Assembly (NCBI RefSeq): GCF_900100165.1
Contig: NZ_FNEO01000001.1
Span: 1,426,001-1,490,000, forward strand
Origin: Flavobacterium glycines
GTDB taxonomy: Bacteria; Bacteroidota; Bacteroidia; Flavobacteriales; Flavobacteriaceae
DNA length: 64,000 nt
Direction: 5' to 3'
Position numbers and translations under genes: made by a program. This document shows positions 9,753 to 18,894 of the stretch, in pieces. Within the stretch, counting starts at the first letter, position 1, and each line of letters opens with the position of its first letter. A model generated the notes under the pieces. The model ran no database searches and was not told the DNA's origin. It worked only from the letters and a program-made list of their open reading frames with translations.

Positions 9753-11276
9753 TTATTTTACTAATAAAGAATGACTGGACATAGCGGCAGGTTGAGCTAC
9801 TCCCATTAAATCTAAGATTGTTGGGGCAACATCTCCTAAAACACCATCCTGAATAGCTATTTGATCATTATCCACAAGGATAAATGGTACCGGATTAGTG
9901 GTGTGAGCAGTATTAGGACTTCCGTCAGGGTTAATCATTGTTTCGCAGTTACCATGATCAGCAATTACAATAGTTGAATATCCGTTTGCCAATGCAGTAG
10001 TAATTACTTGTTCAACACATTTGTCTACAGCTTCACAGGCTTTGATAGCAGCTTCCATAATTCCTGTGTGTCCTACCATGTCTCCGTTAGCAAAGTTAAG
10101 ACATACAAAATCCACTTCTCCTTTTTCAAGTTCAGGGCAAAGTGCATCGGCTAATTCGTAAGCACTCATTTCCGGTTGCAAATCGTAAGTAGCTACTTTT
10201 GGAGAGTTTCTTAAGATACGGGATTCACCTTCAAACGGCACTTCTCTACCTCCTGAAAAGAAGAAAGTCACGTGTGGGTATTTTTCAGTTTCAGCAATAC
10301 GAATTTGTTTTTTGCCCGCTTTTTCTAAAACTTCACCTAATGTTTCAGTGATGTTATCTTTGTTGTAAACCACTTTTACGTTTTGGTAAGTCTCGTCATA
10401 ATTAGTCAATGTAACATAATACAAGTCTAATTTATGCATGTTTTGTTCGTGGAAATCCTGTTGCGAAAGCGCTTCAGTTAATTCTCTACCACGGTCAGTT
10501 CTAAAGTTGAAGAAAATAACAACGTCGTTATCCTGGATAGTTGCTAATGGTTTTTCGTCAGCACCAACAGCTACAAGAGGTTCAATGAACTCATCAGTGA
10601 TGTCGTTTCCATAACTGGTAGCGATTGAAGTAACTACATTGTGTGTAGGAGTTCCTTTTCCATGAACCACTAAGTCATAAGCCAGTTTTACTCTTTCCCA
10701 ACGTTTGTCACGATCCATCGCATAGTAACGACCAATTACAGAAGCAATTTTTACCGGAGTATTGGCAATATAATCAGTTAAATCCTGAATGTATTTTTTT
10801 CCTGATTTAGGATCAACATCTCTACCGTCTGTGAATGCGTGAATGAAAACCTGATCTAAACCATAATCCTGAGTGGCATCAATTAAACCACGCAAGTGAG
10901 AAGTATGTGAGTGAACACCTCCGTCAGAAACTAATCCTAAGAAATGTACTTTTTTGTTGTTTTCTTTGGCATACTGAAAAGCATCTTTTAATACTTGTTC
11001 TTGTGCTAAAGTTTTATTGGCTACAGCCAAATTAATCTTAGCTAAATCCTGGTAAACAATTCTTCCGGCACCAAGATTCATGTGTCCTACTTCGCTGTTT
11101 CCCATTTGACCTTCTGGTAAACCTACATGTAAACCGTCGGTTCTAAGTTGTGCACTAGGGTATTTAGTGTAAAGGCTGTTTATAAAGGGAACATTTGCAT
11201 TGTCAATTGCAGATACTTTAGGATCAGGAGATTTTCCCCAACCATCCAAAATCATTAAGATTACTTTTTTGCTCAT
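9753..11276 (-). CDS. gpmI: 2,3-bisphosphoglycerate-independent phosphoglycerate mutase
   Basis: A 507-residue cytoplasmic glycolytic enzyme that interconverts 3- and 2-phosphoglycerate. It has the alkaline-phosphatase-like metal site: LMILDGWG at the N-terminus, the phosphoserine motif GNSEVGH (S61), the DGRD substrate site, and the late IADHGN and HTTNPVP motifs. I chose the ATG at 11276 (MSKKVILM) rather than one seven codons upstream, because the candidate promoter at 11295-11329 leaves a normal leader and family members start this way. It is a single-gene unit with its own promoter and terminator. Confidence 0.97.
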   Translation of the reverse strand: MSKKVILMILDGWGKSPDPKVSAIDNANVPFINSLYTKYPSAQLRTDGLHVGLPEGQMGNSEVGHMNLGAGRIVYQDLAKINLAVANKTLAQEQVLKDAFQYAKENNKKVHFLGLVSDGGVHSHTSHLRGLIDATQDYGLDQVFIHAFTDGRDVDPKSGKKYIQDLTDYIANTPVKIASVIGRYYAMDRDKRWERVKLAYDLVVHGKGTPTHNVVTSIATSYGNDITDEFIEPLVAVGADEKPLATIQDNDVVIFFNFRTDRGRELTEALSQQDFHEQNMHKLDLYYVTLTNYDETYQNVKVVYNKDNITETLGEVLEKAGKKQIRIAETEKYPHVTFFFSGGREVPFEGESRILRNSPKVATYDLQPEMSAYELADALCPELEKGEVDFVCLNFANGDMVGHTGIMEAAIKACEAVDKCVEQVITTALANGYSTIVIADHGNCETMINPDGSPNTAHTTNPVPFILVDNDQIAIQDGVLGDVAPTILDLMGVAQPAAMSSHSLLVK

Positions 11277-11294
11277 TATAGTTTTTGTTTTGCA

Positions 11295-11329
11295 CAAAGA
11301 TAAATTATTTCTAAAATCTTCGTTAGCAA
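11295..11329 (-). promoter_or_regulatory. Promoter of gpmI
   Basis: On the minus strand TTG (11329-11327) is followed after 24 bp by TATCTTTG (11302-11295). The -7 element fits the Bacteroidota consensus; the spacer is one base longer than the usual 17-23. Confidence 0.5.
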
Positions 11330-11418
11330 TAAAACGACTATTATGTATTCGAGAATTTAGCTAGGGCAAAAATGATAATTTTTTTGCAGAAATGCAGTTT
11401 TATTAAAATATATGCACT

Positions 11419-13833
11419 TTATAATTTGTGTTTTATATTGTTGTAATCAATGAAATAGCGCAAACTAATAGAGAAAATATTAGTCATGTTAGAGTTGAAT
11501 ATGGTGTTGAGATTTTTACTCAGATTTTTTTCTATCATATTCGTGTCTTCCTGAGCGTAGTTTCTGTACAAAACTGATAATTGACTTCCGGGAGCAAACC
11601 ACCAGGAATAAGACAGGTCGAAATTCCAGGAATTAAAATTTCTGTTTTTATTAAGGTTATAGGAATCATTATGTGTAAGATGACCATTGTCTTCAAGTTT
11701 GAAATAATGGCGGTTATCAGAATACGACCAATAATAACGGGCTTTAAGATTAAAAGTCATTTTGTTGTTGATGGCGTACTTCCCGGTTAATTCTGATTGG
11801 ATAATTTCTCTGTTGCGTCTTGCGAAAATAATATCGGAATTGATGGTTCCTACCCATCCTATAGTGTTGGCTTCTTTAGTGTAATCTGTGGAAAATGCAA
11901 GTGAGAATTTATCGTTAAAACGGTATTTAGGTCCTGCGTATATTTTGTAGGTAAATCTATCTGCTTCATTGTATTTGACAAATGAAGGCGTAATATCAAA
12001 GGTTAAATTCTTATTTTTATTAGATTCTATTTCCAGATAACCGCTTATTTTACTAGGAATATATAGGTATCTGCCTTCTTTTAAAGGCATGTAAAAATCA
12101 AATGTTTCAAAAGGAAGAAAATTGATTCCTAATTGAAAATAATATAAATTCAATGTCGTGGCCGTTACAATTGTTTGAAACCAACTGGTGTTTTGAATTT
12201 TATTTGTAGTGTTGTCTATGTCTAAATTGACTTCCTGTTCAATCAGGAAGCTGTTAAAAATTTTATTTGGGTTTAGAATTCTGTAACTTCCATTGACATA
12301 ACCGCTGTAATAATTGTAATAATACAATATGCCTAAGTCATTTGTGTCGTAATTTTTTGAAGTGTATTTACCTGTAAATAAATAGCGGTATTTTCCACTT
12401 GTTTTGGCAAAATTTAGAGAGGTTTTAAAACCGTTAGAATCTTGAATGTCATTAATTGTACTGTATTTAAAATCCCCGGAAAGATTGTAAGTGTTAGCCT
12501 TAGTATTTAAATCGAATACTAAACCGGAAACATTTGCATCTCTAAAACTTCCGTTCCTACTTGTGTTGGTGTTGATAAATGATACCGAAGAATTTTGTCT
12601 GAAACGTTGATCAAATACTACTATATTGTAGTTGGTCAAGGGGTTGATTACTTCTTTTTTTATGTTGTCAGTATCAGTATTTTTTATTTTGGCAAAAGTT
12701 TTTTCGGTTACAGCATTGAGAAAACCGATACCTAAGCCGTCTTTTGTTCTTCCGGATAGTTTTACTGCATTTATTAGATTTACTGTATTTGGGTATTCAG
12801 TAATGTTTTCATTACTGTTTAAACCGCTTTCAACTTCCTCTTTGCTTACAATAGGGCTTCCTCCAATTCTTCGGGAATAGAATAATCCGCCAATATTAAA
12901 CAGATTGGTTCCTTCTGTAAAAAAGGGTCTGTTTTCGTTTAGTTTTTGTTCAAAAGGTTCCAAATTTAGGATGGCATTGTCAAATTTGGTTTGTCCAAAA
13001 TCAGGAACTAAAATAGCGTCTACAGTAAAGGCATCGTTAATACCGTACTTAATATCTAAACCGGCTTTGAGTGTTTTGTCTGAAGTAAAATTATCCTTTT
13101 GATAATAAGCAGAGGTGTAAGGGATAAAGAAAAGACGGGTAGATGGGCTTATGTTTTCTATGCCATTCAGTTGTCCGGTTTGTGTTACAACGGCACCTAT
13201 CTTAGTGTTTATATGGTTCCAGGTATATTTTTGGGTGGTTCTTTTGATTTCACGTAAGAAATTAATCCCCCAGGTTTGTTTTTTGTTTTTTGGAAAACGA
13301 ATAGCAGCATAAGGAATTTTCATTTCTACTATCCAGCCGGTATTGGTTATTTTTACACTGCTTTGCCAAATAGCATCCCACGTATAGTCTTCATTGCCTT
13401 CTGTGGCTATACAGTCCATTTGGGTTCCTGCTGCACTTACATAAAAACGATAATCTTGTTGTCCGTCATTAAAACCATTAATAAAAACAGCAAAATTATC
13501 GGCAACACCAAAGATGTCTCTTTCGGTAAGTTCGCGTTGAATTTTATGAGGTTCGTTGTCATTTAAAACGGCAGAAATATAAATTGCTTCATTGTCATAA
13601 AGAATTTTCACTTCAGTTTTTTTTTCTTTGTCAATGAGTTTTCCGTTGTCAGGGGTAAACATGATGAAATCTGAAGCGATTTCACTGTTTTTTTGCCATT
13701 CTTCTTCGTCAATTTTTCCGTCAATATTGATGTTTCCTTCCTTTGATTTTGCCAGAAGAACTTTTTTTTGAGCAAAAGCACTTAGGTTCAACAGGGTGAA
13801 AAAACAATAGATTATAAAACGGGATAACGTCAT
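11419..13833 (-). CDS. DUF5916 protein with N-terminal CBM9-like domain, outer-membrane associated
   Basis: An 804-residue exported protein with signal peptide MTLSRFIIYCFFTLLNLSAFAQ. Residues about 35-225 form a carbohydrate-binding family 9-like domain (INIDGKIDEEEWQ, VKILYDNEAIYISAVLNDNEP, WIVEMKIPYAAIRFP). The rest is a long beta-rich part with alternating aromatic strands, like an outer-membrane barrel, ending in SLRYFIDYN. This is the standard DUF5916 layout in Bacteroidota; its function is unknown. I took the ATG at 13833 instead of one seven codons upstream because the signal peptide then has a proper n-region. It stands alone, divergent from the L,D-transpeptidase-like gene. Confidence 0.8.
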   Translation of the reverse strand: MTLSRFIIYCFFTLLNLSAFAQKKVLLAKSKEGNINIDGKIDEEEWQKNSEIASDFIMFTPDNGKLIDKEKKTEVKILYDNEAIYISAVLNDNEPHKIQRELTERDIFGVADNFAVFINGFNDGQQDYRFYVSAAGTQMDCIATEGNEDYTWDAIWQSSVKITNTGWIVEMKIPYAAIRFPKNKKQTWGINFLREIKRTTQKYTWNHINTKIGAVVTQTGQLNGIENISPSTRLFFIPYTSAYYQKDNFTSDKTLKAGLDIKYGINDAFTVDAILVPDFGQTKFDNAILNLEPFEQKLNENRPFFTEGTNLFNIGGLFYSRRIGGSPIVSKEEVESGLNSNENITEYPNTVNLINAVKLSGRTKDGLGIGFLNAVTEKTFAKIKNTDTDNIKKEVINPLTNYNIVVFDQRFRQNSSVSFINTNTSRNGSFRDANVSGLVFDLNTKANTYNLSGDFKYSTINDIQDSNGFKTSLNFAKTSGKYRYLFTGKYTSKNYDTNDLGILYYYNYYSGYVNGSYRILNPNKIFNSFLIEQEVNLDIDNTTNKIQNTSWFQTIVTATTLNLYYFQLGINFLPFETFDFYMPLKEGRYLYIPSKISGYLEIESNKNKNLTFDITPSFVKYNEADRFTYKIYAGPKYRFNDKFSLAFSTDYTKEANTIGWVGTINSDIIFARRNREIIQSELTGKYAINNKMTFNLKARYYWSYSDNRHYFKLEDNGHLTHNDSYNLNKNRNFNSWNFDLSYSWWFAPGSQLSVLYRNYAQEDTNMIEKNLSKNLNTIFNSNMTNIFSISLRYFIDYNNIKHKL

Positions 13834-14023
13834 GTAAAAAAATGTAATATTCAAGCAAAAATAATAAAATAGACTAGATTAACAATTTTTTAACAGCTAA
13901 TTTTTGTAATTAAAAAGCTACTGTTGAGTTAAAGCTGTCATAATGATTTGGTTAGTATTTTTTTTTGTATCTTTTTTTTATATTTTTGGCAGCAAATATT
14001 TTGGTTTAATTAAATAATAATCA

Positions 14024-14743
14024 ATGATTTATAATAAATTTTTGAGCTTTTTAGTCTTGGCGTTTTTGTTGTTGTCTACTACCGCTTTTTTACCTAAAAC
14101 CATTGAAAAAAGGGGCGTACTAAAAAGTAATATGTTGAAGGATGTTGAGGGATTAAATGTAGAGGAAGTGTATCATAATTTGCATTCTGCCGGTTTTGAA
14201 TTGCCAAAATTGGAAACCTTTAAAGTTGCTTTTGAGGGTTTTTGTAAATTGAAAGCTCAGGGATTGATTAGCAAGAATATCATAACATTAATTGATTTTA
14301 GTTTGTCGGCAAACACTAAAAGGCTATGGGTGATTGATTTAGATACTGATAGTATTTTAATTCATTCACTTGTAGCGCATGGCAGAAATACGGGGGAAGA
14401 ATTTGCAAATAGTTTTTCGAATGCAGCTGAATCGTATAAAAGTAGTTTGGGATTTTATGTTACCGGAGAGGTTTACAATGGTAAACATGGCAAATCGTTA
14501 AGATTAGATGGTTTGGAAAAAGGAATAAATGATAACGCGCGTAACAGAGCTGTAGTGGTTCATGGTGCTGATTATGTTTCTGATTCTTTTATTCATAACA
14601 ATAAGCGACTAGGCAGGAGTTTGGGGTGTCCGGCGGTTCCGGTTGCAGTTACTAATGAATTAATCCGTACAATAAAAGATAAGTCTTGTCTTTTTATATA
14701 TTATCCTTCGGATTCTTATATACAATCTTCAAAGTTGATTTAG
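14024..14743 (+). CDS. Murein L,D-transpeptidase catalytic domain protein (YkuD_2 type)
   Basis: A 239-residue protein with an N-terminal signal or anchor (FLSFLVLAFLLLSTTAF). The core VIDLDTDSILIHSLVAHGRNTG, the VVHGADYVS histidine region and the cysteine motif SLGCPAVP (C202) match the YkuD_2 family. Relatives are predicted to act on peptidoglycan cross-links in the periplasm; activity is less well shown than for classical YkuD enzymes. It is a single gene preceded by a T-rich promoter region. Confidence 0.85.
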   Translation: MIYNKFLSFLVLAFLLLSTTAFLPKTIEKRGVLKSNMLKDVEGLNVEEVYHNLHSAGFELPKLETFKVAFEGFCKLKAQGLISKNIITLIDFSLSANTKRLWVIDLDTDSILIHSLVAHGRNTGEEFANSFSNAAESYKSSLGFYVTGEVYNGKHGKSLRLDGLEKGINDNARNRAVVVHGADYVSDSFIHNNKRLGRSLGCPAVPVAVTNELIRTIKDKSCLFIYYPSDSYIQSSKLI

Positions 14744-14878
14744 TATTTTAAATAAGAAAAGCTTGCGAAAATGTGTTCTATCGTTTTTTAGGATAAAAAA
14801 AATAAAGTTATAATGAATTAGTTTTAAAAAAGTTAGATTTTAATTCGTGTGTTTGATAAAAAAATATGCGCAAAAAAT

Positions 14879-14910
14879 TTGTTTTAGACTTAACTTATTT
14901 GTTATATTTG
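14879..14910 (+). promoter_or_regulatory. Promoter of the first tRNA-Gly gene
   Basis: TTG (14879-14881), a 21-bp spacer, and TATATTTG (14903-14910) form a full match to the Bacteroidota housekeeping promoter. The tRNA begins 10 bp later, after a short CACCCGCAAT leader. Confidence 0.75.
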
Positions 14911-14920
14911 CACCCGCAAT

Positions 14921-14993
<73 letters not shown>

Positions 14994-15037
14994 CTAGTAG
15001 AGCTAAATTTTTTTATTTAGTTTTTTGAAATAAAATT

Positions 15038-15066
15038 TTGAGGTGTTTGAATAAAATGTATATTTG
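15038..15066 (+). promoter_or_regulatory. Promoter of the second tRNA-Gly gene
   Basis: TTG (15038-15040), an 18-bp spacer, and TATATTTG (15059-15066). The sequence from the -7 box to the tRNA differs from that of the first copy at only two positions in the leader (CACCCGTTAT against CACCCGCAAT). Confidence 0.75.
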
Positions 15067-15076
15067 CACCCGTTAT

Positions 15077-15149
<73 letters not shown>

Positions 15150-15151
15150 CA

Positions 15152-15181
15152 AAAGCCCAAACGAAAGTTTGGGCTTTTTTG
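15152..15181 (+). terminator. Terminator after tRNA-Gly
   Basis: AAAGCCCAAAC, a GAAA tetraloop, and GTTTGGGCTTT, followed by a T run. It starts 3 bp after the tRNA end. Confidence 0.9.
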
Positions 15182-15250
15182 TTTTCTGGATTATTCATAA
15201 ATAAATCGATTTTGTATCAACTTATTTTAGAAAATAAGGATAAGATTTGA

Positions 15251-15281
15251 AAAAGCCGAAACTTTTTGTTTCGGCTTTTTC
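15251..15281. terminator. Bidirectional terminator beyond peptidase E
   Basis: AAAAGCCGAAAC and GTTTCGGCTTTT pair around a five-T loop. A and T tracts on both sides let it work for leftward peptidase E transcripts (stop 5 bp away) and rightward readthrough. Confidence 0.85.
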
Positions 15282-15285
15282 ATGT

Positions 15286-15993
15286 TTATTGAATAAAACT
15301 AAGTTCAGTTTCCGATGTAATTTCAATTGGAGAGTGATTTTTTCTAAATAATTTAGCTGTAAGGCCTCCTTTTAAATTGATTTTGCCATTTTTTATTTCA
15401 AGCCAACTTCCTTCTTTTAGTCCTAAAACAGGGAAATTATTGAATTGATGAAATTCATTTATTCTTGTTTCGCGAGATTCACCCATATGAGTTGATTGAG
15501 CTTCTTTTTCCAGAAAGTGTACATTTAAATTGAAAGGAATTAATCCTAAAGTTTGAAAACTTGGCGGATAAATAATGGGCATGTCGTTTGTGGTTTGCAT
15601 GCTAAGTCCTCCAATATTGCTTCCTGCACTAGTTCCTAAATAGGGTGTTCCTTTTTCGAGAGTTTCTTTTAATACAGTCATAATCTTATTATGGTATAAT
15701 TGGTAGACCAGTAAAAAAGTATTTCCTCCACCAGTGAAAATTCCCTCCGCCTCTTTTATAGCTAAAGCCGGATTTTCAAATTCATGAATTCCTTTTACGT
15801 CAATAGCTATTTTGGCGAAAGTCAAAGCTGTTTTTTGTGTGTATTCTTCATGTGAGATACCGTCAGGTCTTGCGTAAGGAATAAATAAGATTGTTTTGCA
15901 GTTTTTAAAATGCAGTTTTAGCTCAGGTAATAAATATTCCAGAAAGTTGCTTCCATGTAAAGTAGAAGTGCTGGCTAAGAGTAAATTTTTCAT
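15286..15993 (-). CDS. pepE: Dipeptidase E (alpha-aspartyl dipeptidase, S51)
   Basis: A 235-residue cytoplasmic serine peptidase of family S51, whose members cut dipeptides with an N-terminal aspartate. It shows IFTGGGNTFLLV, the nucleophile motif GTSAGSNIGG (serine at about 123), MPIIYPP, and the HFLEKEAQSTHMGESRETRI block that carries further active-site residues. Length matches the E. coli enzyme (229 residues). It is a single gene ending at a bidirectional terminator and divergent from the exported-protein gene at 16127. Confidence 0.93.
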   Translation of the reverse strand: MKNLLLASTSTLHGSNFLEYLLPELKLHFKNCKTILFIPYARPDGISHEEYTQKTALTFAKIAIDVKGIHEFENPALAIKEAEGIFTGGGNTFLLVYQLYHNKIMTVLKETLEKGTPYLGTSAGSNIGGLSMQTTNDMPIIYPPSFQTLGLIPFNLNVHFLEKEAQSTHMGESRETRINEFHQFNNFPVLGLKEGSWLEIKNGKINLKGGLTAKLFRKNHSPIEITSETELSFIQ

Positions 15994-16126
15994 TCTTATT
16001 CTTTTAGGGTTTAAAGTTAGCTATAGCCGATTGAAATGAAAGTTGTTATTAACAAATTTTTATCAGCTTCTTAGTAACAAATTGGGATATGCTTAGTTTA
16101 ATTTTACTTTTTTGAAATACAATAAG

Positions 16127-16864
16127 ATGCATAAGTTTTTTGTGGCTTTTTTGGGTTTGTTTGTTGTTGTTGCTTTTGGTCAAAATAGGGATTCTATAGG
16201 CTTAAAAGGAAGGGTGAGTGCGTATATATCGAATTTAGAGGGAATATATGTAATTAATTTGAAAACGGAACATACTGTTTTTACTGATGAAACAGGAGGT
16301 TTTACCATAAAAGCCAGTGTTGGCGATACCTTAGTGTTTTCGGGTTTGCAATTTAAACGAAAAGAAGTGGTGTTGTGTGCTGAAGATTTTGGTGATAAAG
16401 GTTTAGATGTGCATTTAGTCGCTGTTGCTCATGAATTGAATGAGGTATTGGTAATGAATTACAGCAATATTAATGCTGTTTCATTAGGAATTGTAAGTTC
16501 AAATCTCAGGAAATATACACCGGCTGAGAGAAAATATGCAACAGCAAGTTCGGCACGTTTAAATCCTATGGGGTTAGATCCGATAATTAATCTTATATCA
16601 GGCCGAAGTGCGATGTTGAAAAAAGAAATTGCTATTGAGAAGAAAGAAACTTATATGGCCATGTTAGAAAAAATGTTTGACAAAGAGCATTTTATTAACA
16701 CATTACATCTGCCTTTGGATTATATAAACGGTTTTAAATATTATGTGGTGGATAATCGAAAATTCACTAAAATATTGGATACAAAAAACAAGACGTCTAT
16801 TGAGTTTCTGCTTGGAGAATTGGCTGTAAAATACAAAGAGATTATTGCAGTTGAAAATAAATAA
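16127..16864 (+). CDS. Exported protein with carboxypeptidase-like regulatory domain (paralogue 1)
   Basis: A 245-residue protein with signal peptide MHKFFVAFLGLFVVVAFGQ. Residues about 25-110 form a CarboxypepD_reg-like beta-sandwich (LKGRV, FTDETGGFTIKASVGDTLVFSGLQFKRKEVVL). The rest is unassigned and helical, with a NTLHLPLDYINGFKYYVVDN segment shared with the next gene. I set the start at the ATG at 16127; a TTG 15 bp upstream overlaps a T-rich promoter-like sequence. Related proteins in Bacteroidota have no known role; it is probably periplasmic or outer-membrane associated. Confidence 0.75.
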   Translation: MHKFFVAFLGLFVVVAFGQNRDSIGLKGRVSAYISNLEGIYVINLKTEHTVFTDETGGFTIKASVGDTLVFSGLQFKRKEVVLCAEDFGDKGLDVHLVAVAHELNEVLVMNYSNINAVSLGIVSSNLRKYTPAERKYATASSARLNPMGLDPIINLISGRSAMLKKEIAIEKKETYMAMLEKMFDKEHFINTLHLPLDYINGFKYYVVDNRKFTKILDTKNKTSIEFLLGELAVKYKEIIAVENK

Positions 16865-17055
16865 AATCAGTCTCAAATAGTAAAAATGGAAATTTTATTC
16901 ATTTTTAAAAGAAATAGTTGTTTTAGTTTTTTCTGCGGTAAATCTTGTAACTTTACGTGAAAAGATTGTTTGTTTTGATTTGAAAAGTCAATTTCAAAAA
17001 AAGCATTTAATTTTATATTTTCTTTGATTTAAAGATTGTAATAAAATAACCGTAT

Positions 17056-17808
17056 ATGAAAACTAAAATAACACTATTGTTTTTTATTCTATTAGGACAG
17101 ATTTCTTTTAGTCAAATAGGAGCGAGAATAAATTTAGAAGGTCAGGTTAGAAATGATTTGGTTCCTGTCGAAAATGTTATTGTTTTTAATGCAAATTCAA
17201 ATGTAGGAACTGTGGTTAATCAATATGGTTCTTTTAAAATTCTGGCTAAAGCTAATGATACTTTAGTTTTTTCAAGTTTGATGTTTAAGTCTAAAAAAAT
17301 AGTGCTTAAAGCAAATGATTTTATGCAGCCTAAATTAGTAGTCAAATTGGAAGTATTTACTAATGAATTAGCAGAAGTGCTTGTGCTTGCTAAGGGAGAA
17401 TTAAGTCCTATTGAGGGAAATACCCAAAAATATGTGGATTTAAAATTCTTTGACGATGAAAAATCTTCTCCTAAAAACAGGTTGATGCCTCCAAATGGAA
17501 CGATTGAGAATGGAGTCGATTTTGTTAGAATTTATAAAGATGTTTTGGGAGTTTTAAGAAAAAGTAATCCGCAAAAAACGGATTTTTATAAGGAGACCAG
17601 TTTTTCAGAAGTGGTCATGAATAAGGTAAATTATTCTTTCTTTTCAAATACTTTGCACTTAAATGACGATGAAATTAAATTGTTTTTAATCTATTGTGAA
17701 AATGATTCTAAATCCAGAGTTTTAATGCAGCCAAGTGAGGAATTTAAGCTGATGGATTTTCTTATTACAAAAAATGAGGAGTACAAAAAGATCACACAAT
17801 ATAGATAA
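17056..17808 (+). CDS. Exported protein with carboxypeptidase-like regulatory domain (paralogue 2)
   Basis: A 250-residue protein with signal peptide MKTKITLLFFILLGQISFSQ. It has the same layout as the gene before it: a CarboxypepD_reg-like domain (VVNQYGSFKILAKANDTLVFSSLMFKSKKIVLK) and a similar C-terminal half containing NTLHLNDDEIKLFLIYCEND. The two genes point the same way, 191 bp apart, and probably arose by tandem duplication followed by strong divergence. Function unknown. Confidence 0.75.
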   Translation: MKTKITLLFFILLGQISFSQIGARINLEGQVRNDLVPVENVIVFNANSNVGTVVNQYGSFKILAKANDTLVFSSLMFKSKKIVLKANDFMQPKLVVKLEVFTNELAEVLVLAKGELSPIEGNTQKYVDLKFFDDEKSSPKNRLMPPNGTIENGVDFVRIYKDVLGVLRKSNPQKTDFYKETSFSEVVMNKVNYSFFSNTLHLNDDEIKLFLIYCENDSKSRVLMQPSEEFKLMDFLITKNEEYKKITQYR

Positions 17809-17897
17809 GGTGTTTTGATTAAGGATATGTCTATTTGTTAGTTAGATAAATGACTTATTTTATGAAAAAATTAAAAGTAGACTTTTTTTAAATTTGG

Positions 17898-17905
17898 TAT
17901 ATTTG
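17898..17905 (+). promoter_or_regulatory. Candidate -7 box for tatA
   Basis: TATATTTG, a full match to TAnnTTTG, ends 18 bp upstream of the ATG at 17924. No TTG is seen at the expected -33 position. Confidence 0.45.
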
Positions 17906-17923
17906 CCAAAAAAAACAAAGAAT

Positions 17924-18250
17924 ATGTTTGGTATAGGAGGAGGAGAATTAGTCTTTATAATGTTTGTAGTATTGTTGCTGTTTGGTTCGGATAAAATACC
18001 TGAAGTGGCTCGTACTATGGGCAAAGCTATGGCGCAGCTTAAAAATGCAACAAATGATATAAAGAATGAAATTCATAGAGGTGCAGAAGAAAATGGTTTA
18101 GATGCAAAATCTTTATCGGAAATGACAGGAGGGATTAATACGCAAATCAATAAGGTAAAAGAAGATCTTTTAGGTGATTCTGTTGTTCAGGCAACAAAAC
18201 TTAAGGAAGATATTGAAGATATTGCAGGTCCGGTAAAACGCAGTCACTAA
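17924..18250 (+). CDS. tatA: Twin-arginine translocase subunit TatA/TatB
   Basis: A 108-residue protein of the Sec-independent translocase, which exports folded proteins across the inner membrane. It has the short N-terminal membrane helix (GGGELVFIMFVVLLLFG), the FGSDKIPEVARTMGKAM hinge and amphipathic helix, and a charged C-terminal tail of about 60 residues. I use the ATG at 17924 (MFGIGGGE) because an upstream TTG would place charged residues before the helix and overlaps the promoter. TatA and TatB are hard to tell apart from sequence; the tail is long for TatA. The stop overlaps the PAP2 gene start by one base. Confidence 0.9.
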   Translation: MFGIGGGELVFIMFVVLLLFGSDKIPEVARTMGKAMAQLKNATNDIKNEIHRGAEENGLDAKSLSEMTGGINTQINKVKEDLLGDSVVQATKLKEDIEDIAGPVKRSH

Positions 18251-18813
18251 TGTTAGAAAAGCTCCTTTCTTTAGATGTTCAGCTATTTGTTTATTTAAAC
18301 GGACTTGGTTCAGAGTCTTATGATGGACTTTGGCTTTTTATTACCAAACAAACACATTGGACTCCGCTTTTTTTGGTTTTACTATATATAATTTATAAAA
18401 AAATAGGAGGGAGGCAAACCTTGCAGGTGTTGTTGTTTATAGCTGTTTTACTTTTAATAACAGACCAGTGTACCAATTTGTTTAAGTATGGATTTCAAAG
18501 ATTACGTCCATGCAATAATCCCGATATTCATTCAATTATCCGAATTGTAAAATCATCTAAATCTTTTAGTTTTTTCTCAGGGCATGCCGCTAATAGTATG
18601 GCAGTAGCAATGTTTATCTATCACATTATTAAGCCCTATTTTAAATATGCTTTTTTGCTGTTTTTATGGCCTTTAATTTTTGCTTACAGCCGTATTTATT
18701 TAGGATTGCATTATCCTTTAGATATTTTGTGCGGTTATCTTTTTGGTGCAATGACAGGATTATTTATTTATAAAATTTATCAGTATACACAAATAAAATA
18801 TTTTCCACTTTAA
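18250..18813 (+). CDS. PAP2-family membrane phosphatase
   Basis: A 187-residue inner-membrane protein with about five or six helices and the three acid-phosphatase motifs: KYGFQRLRP, SFFSGHAAN and SRIYLGLHYPLD. Such enzymes remove phosphate from lipid substrates such as phosphatidate or undecaprenyl diphosphate on the periplasmic side; which one applies here cannot be read from sequence. Start and tatA stop share a base (TAATG), so it is translationally coupled to tatA. Confidence 0.88.
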   Translation: MLEKLLSLDVQLFVYLNGLGSESYDGLWLFITKQTHWTPLFLVLLYIIYKKIGGRQTLQVLLFIAVLLLITDQCTNLFKYGFQRLRPCNNPDIHSIIRIVKSSKSFSFFSGHAANSMAVAMFIYHIIKPYFKYAFLLFLWPLIFAYSRIYLGLHYPLDILCGYLFGAMTGLFIYKIYQYTQIKYFPL

Positions 18814-18840
18814 TTTTTTATAGATTAGGAGGATAGATAG

Positions 18841-18885
18841 AAAAAAGCGCATATTCATTAGTTTTTTGAATATGCGCTTTTTTTA
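18841..18885. terminator. Bidirectional terminator between PAP2 and O-methyltransferase genes
   Basis: AAAAAAGCGCATATTCA and TGAATATGCGCTTTTTT form a long perfect stem between convergent genes, with A and T tracts for both directions. Confidence 0.9.
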
Positions 18886-18894
18886 GTGAATATT

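Noticed and set aside
12632..12880. 82-codon rightward frame within the DUF5916 gene
   Set aside because: Opposite-strand shadow of a long gene with signal peptide and CBM9-like domain.
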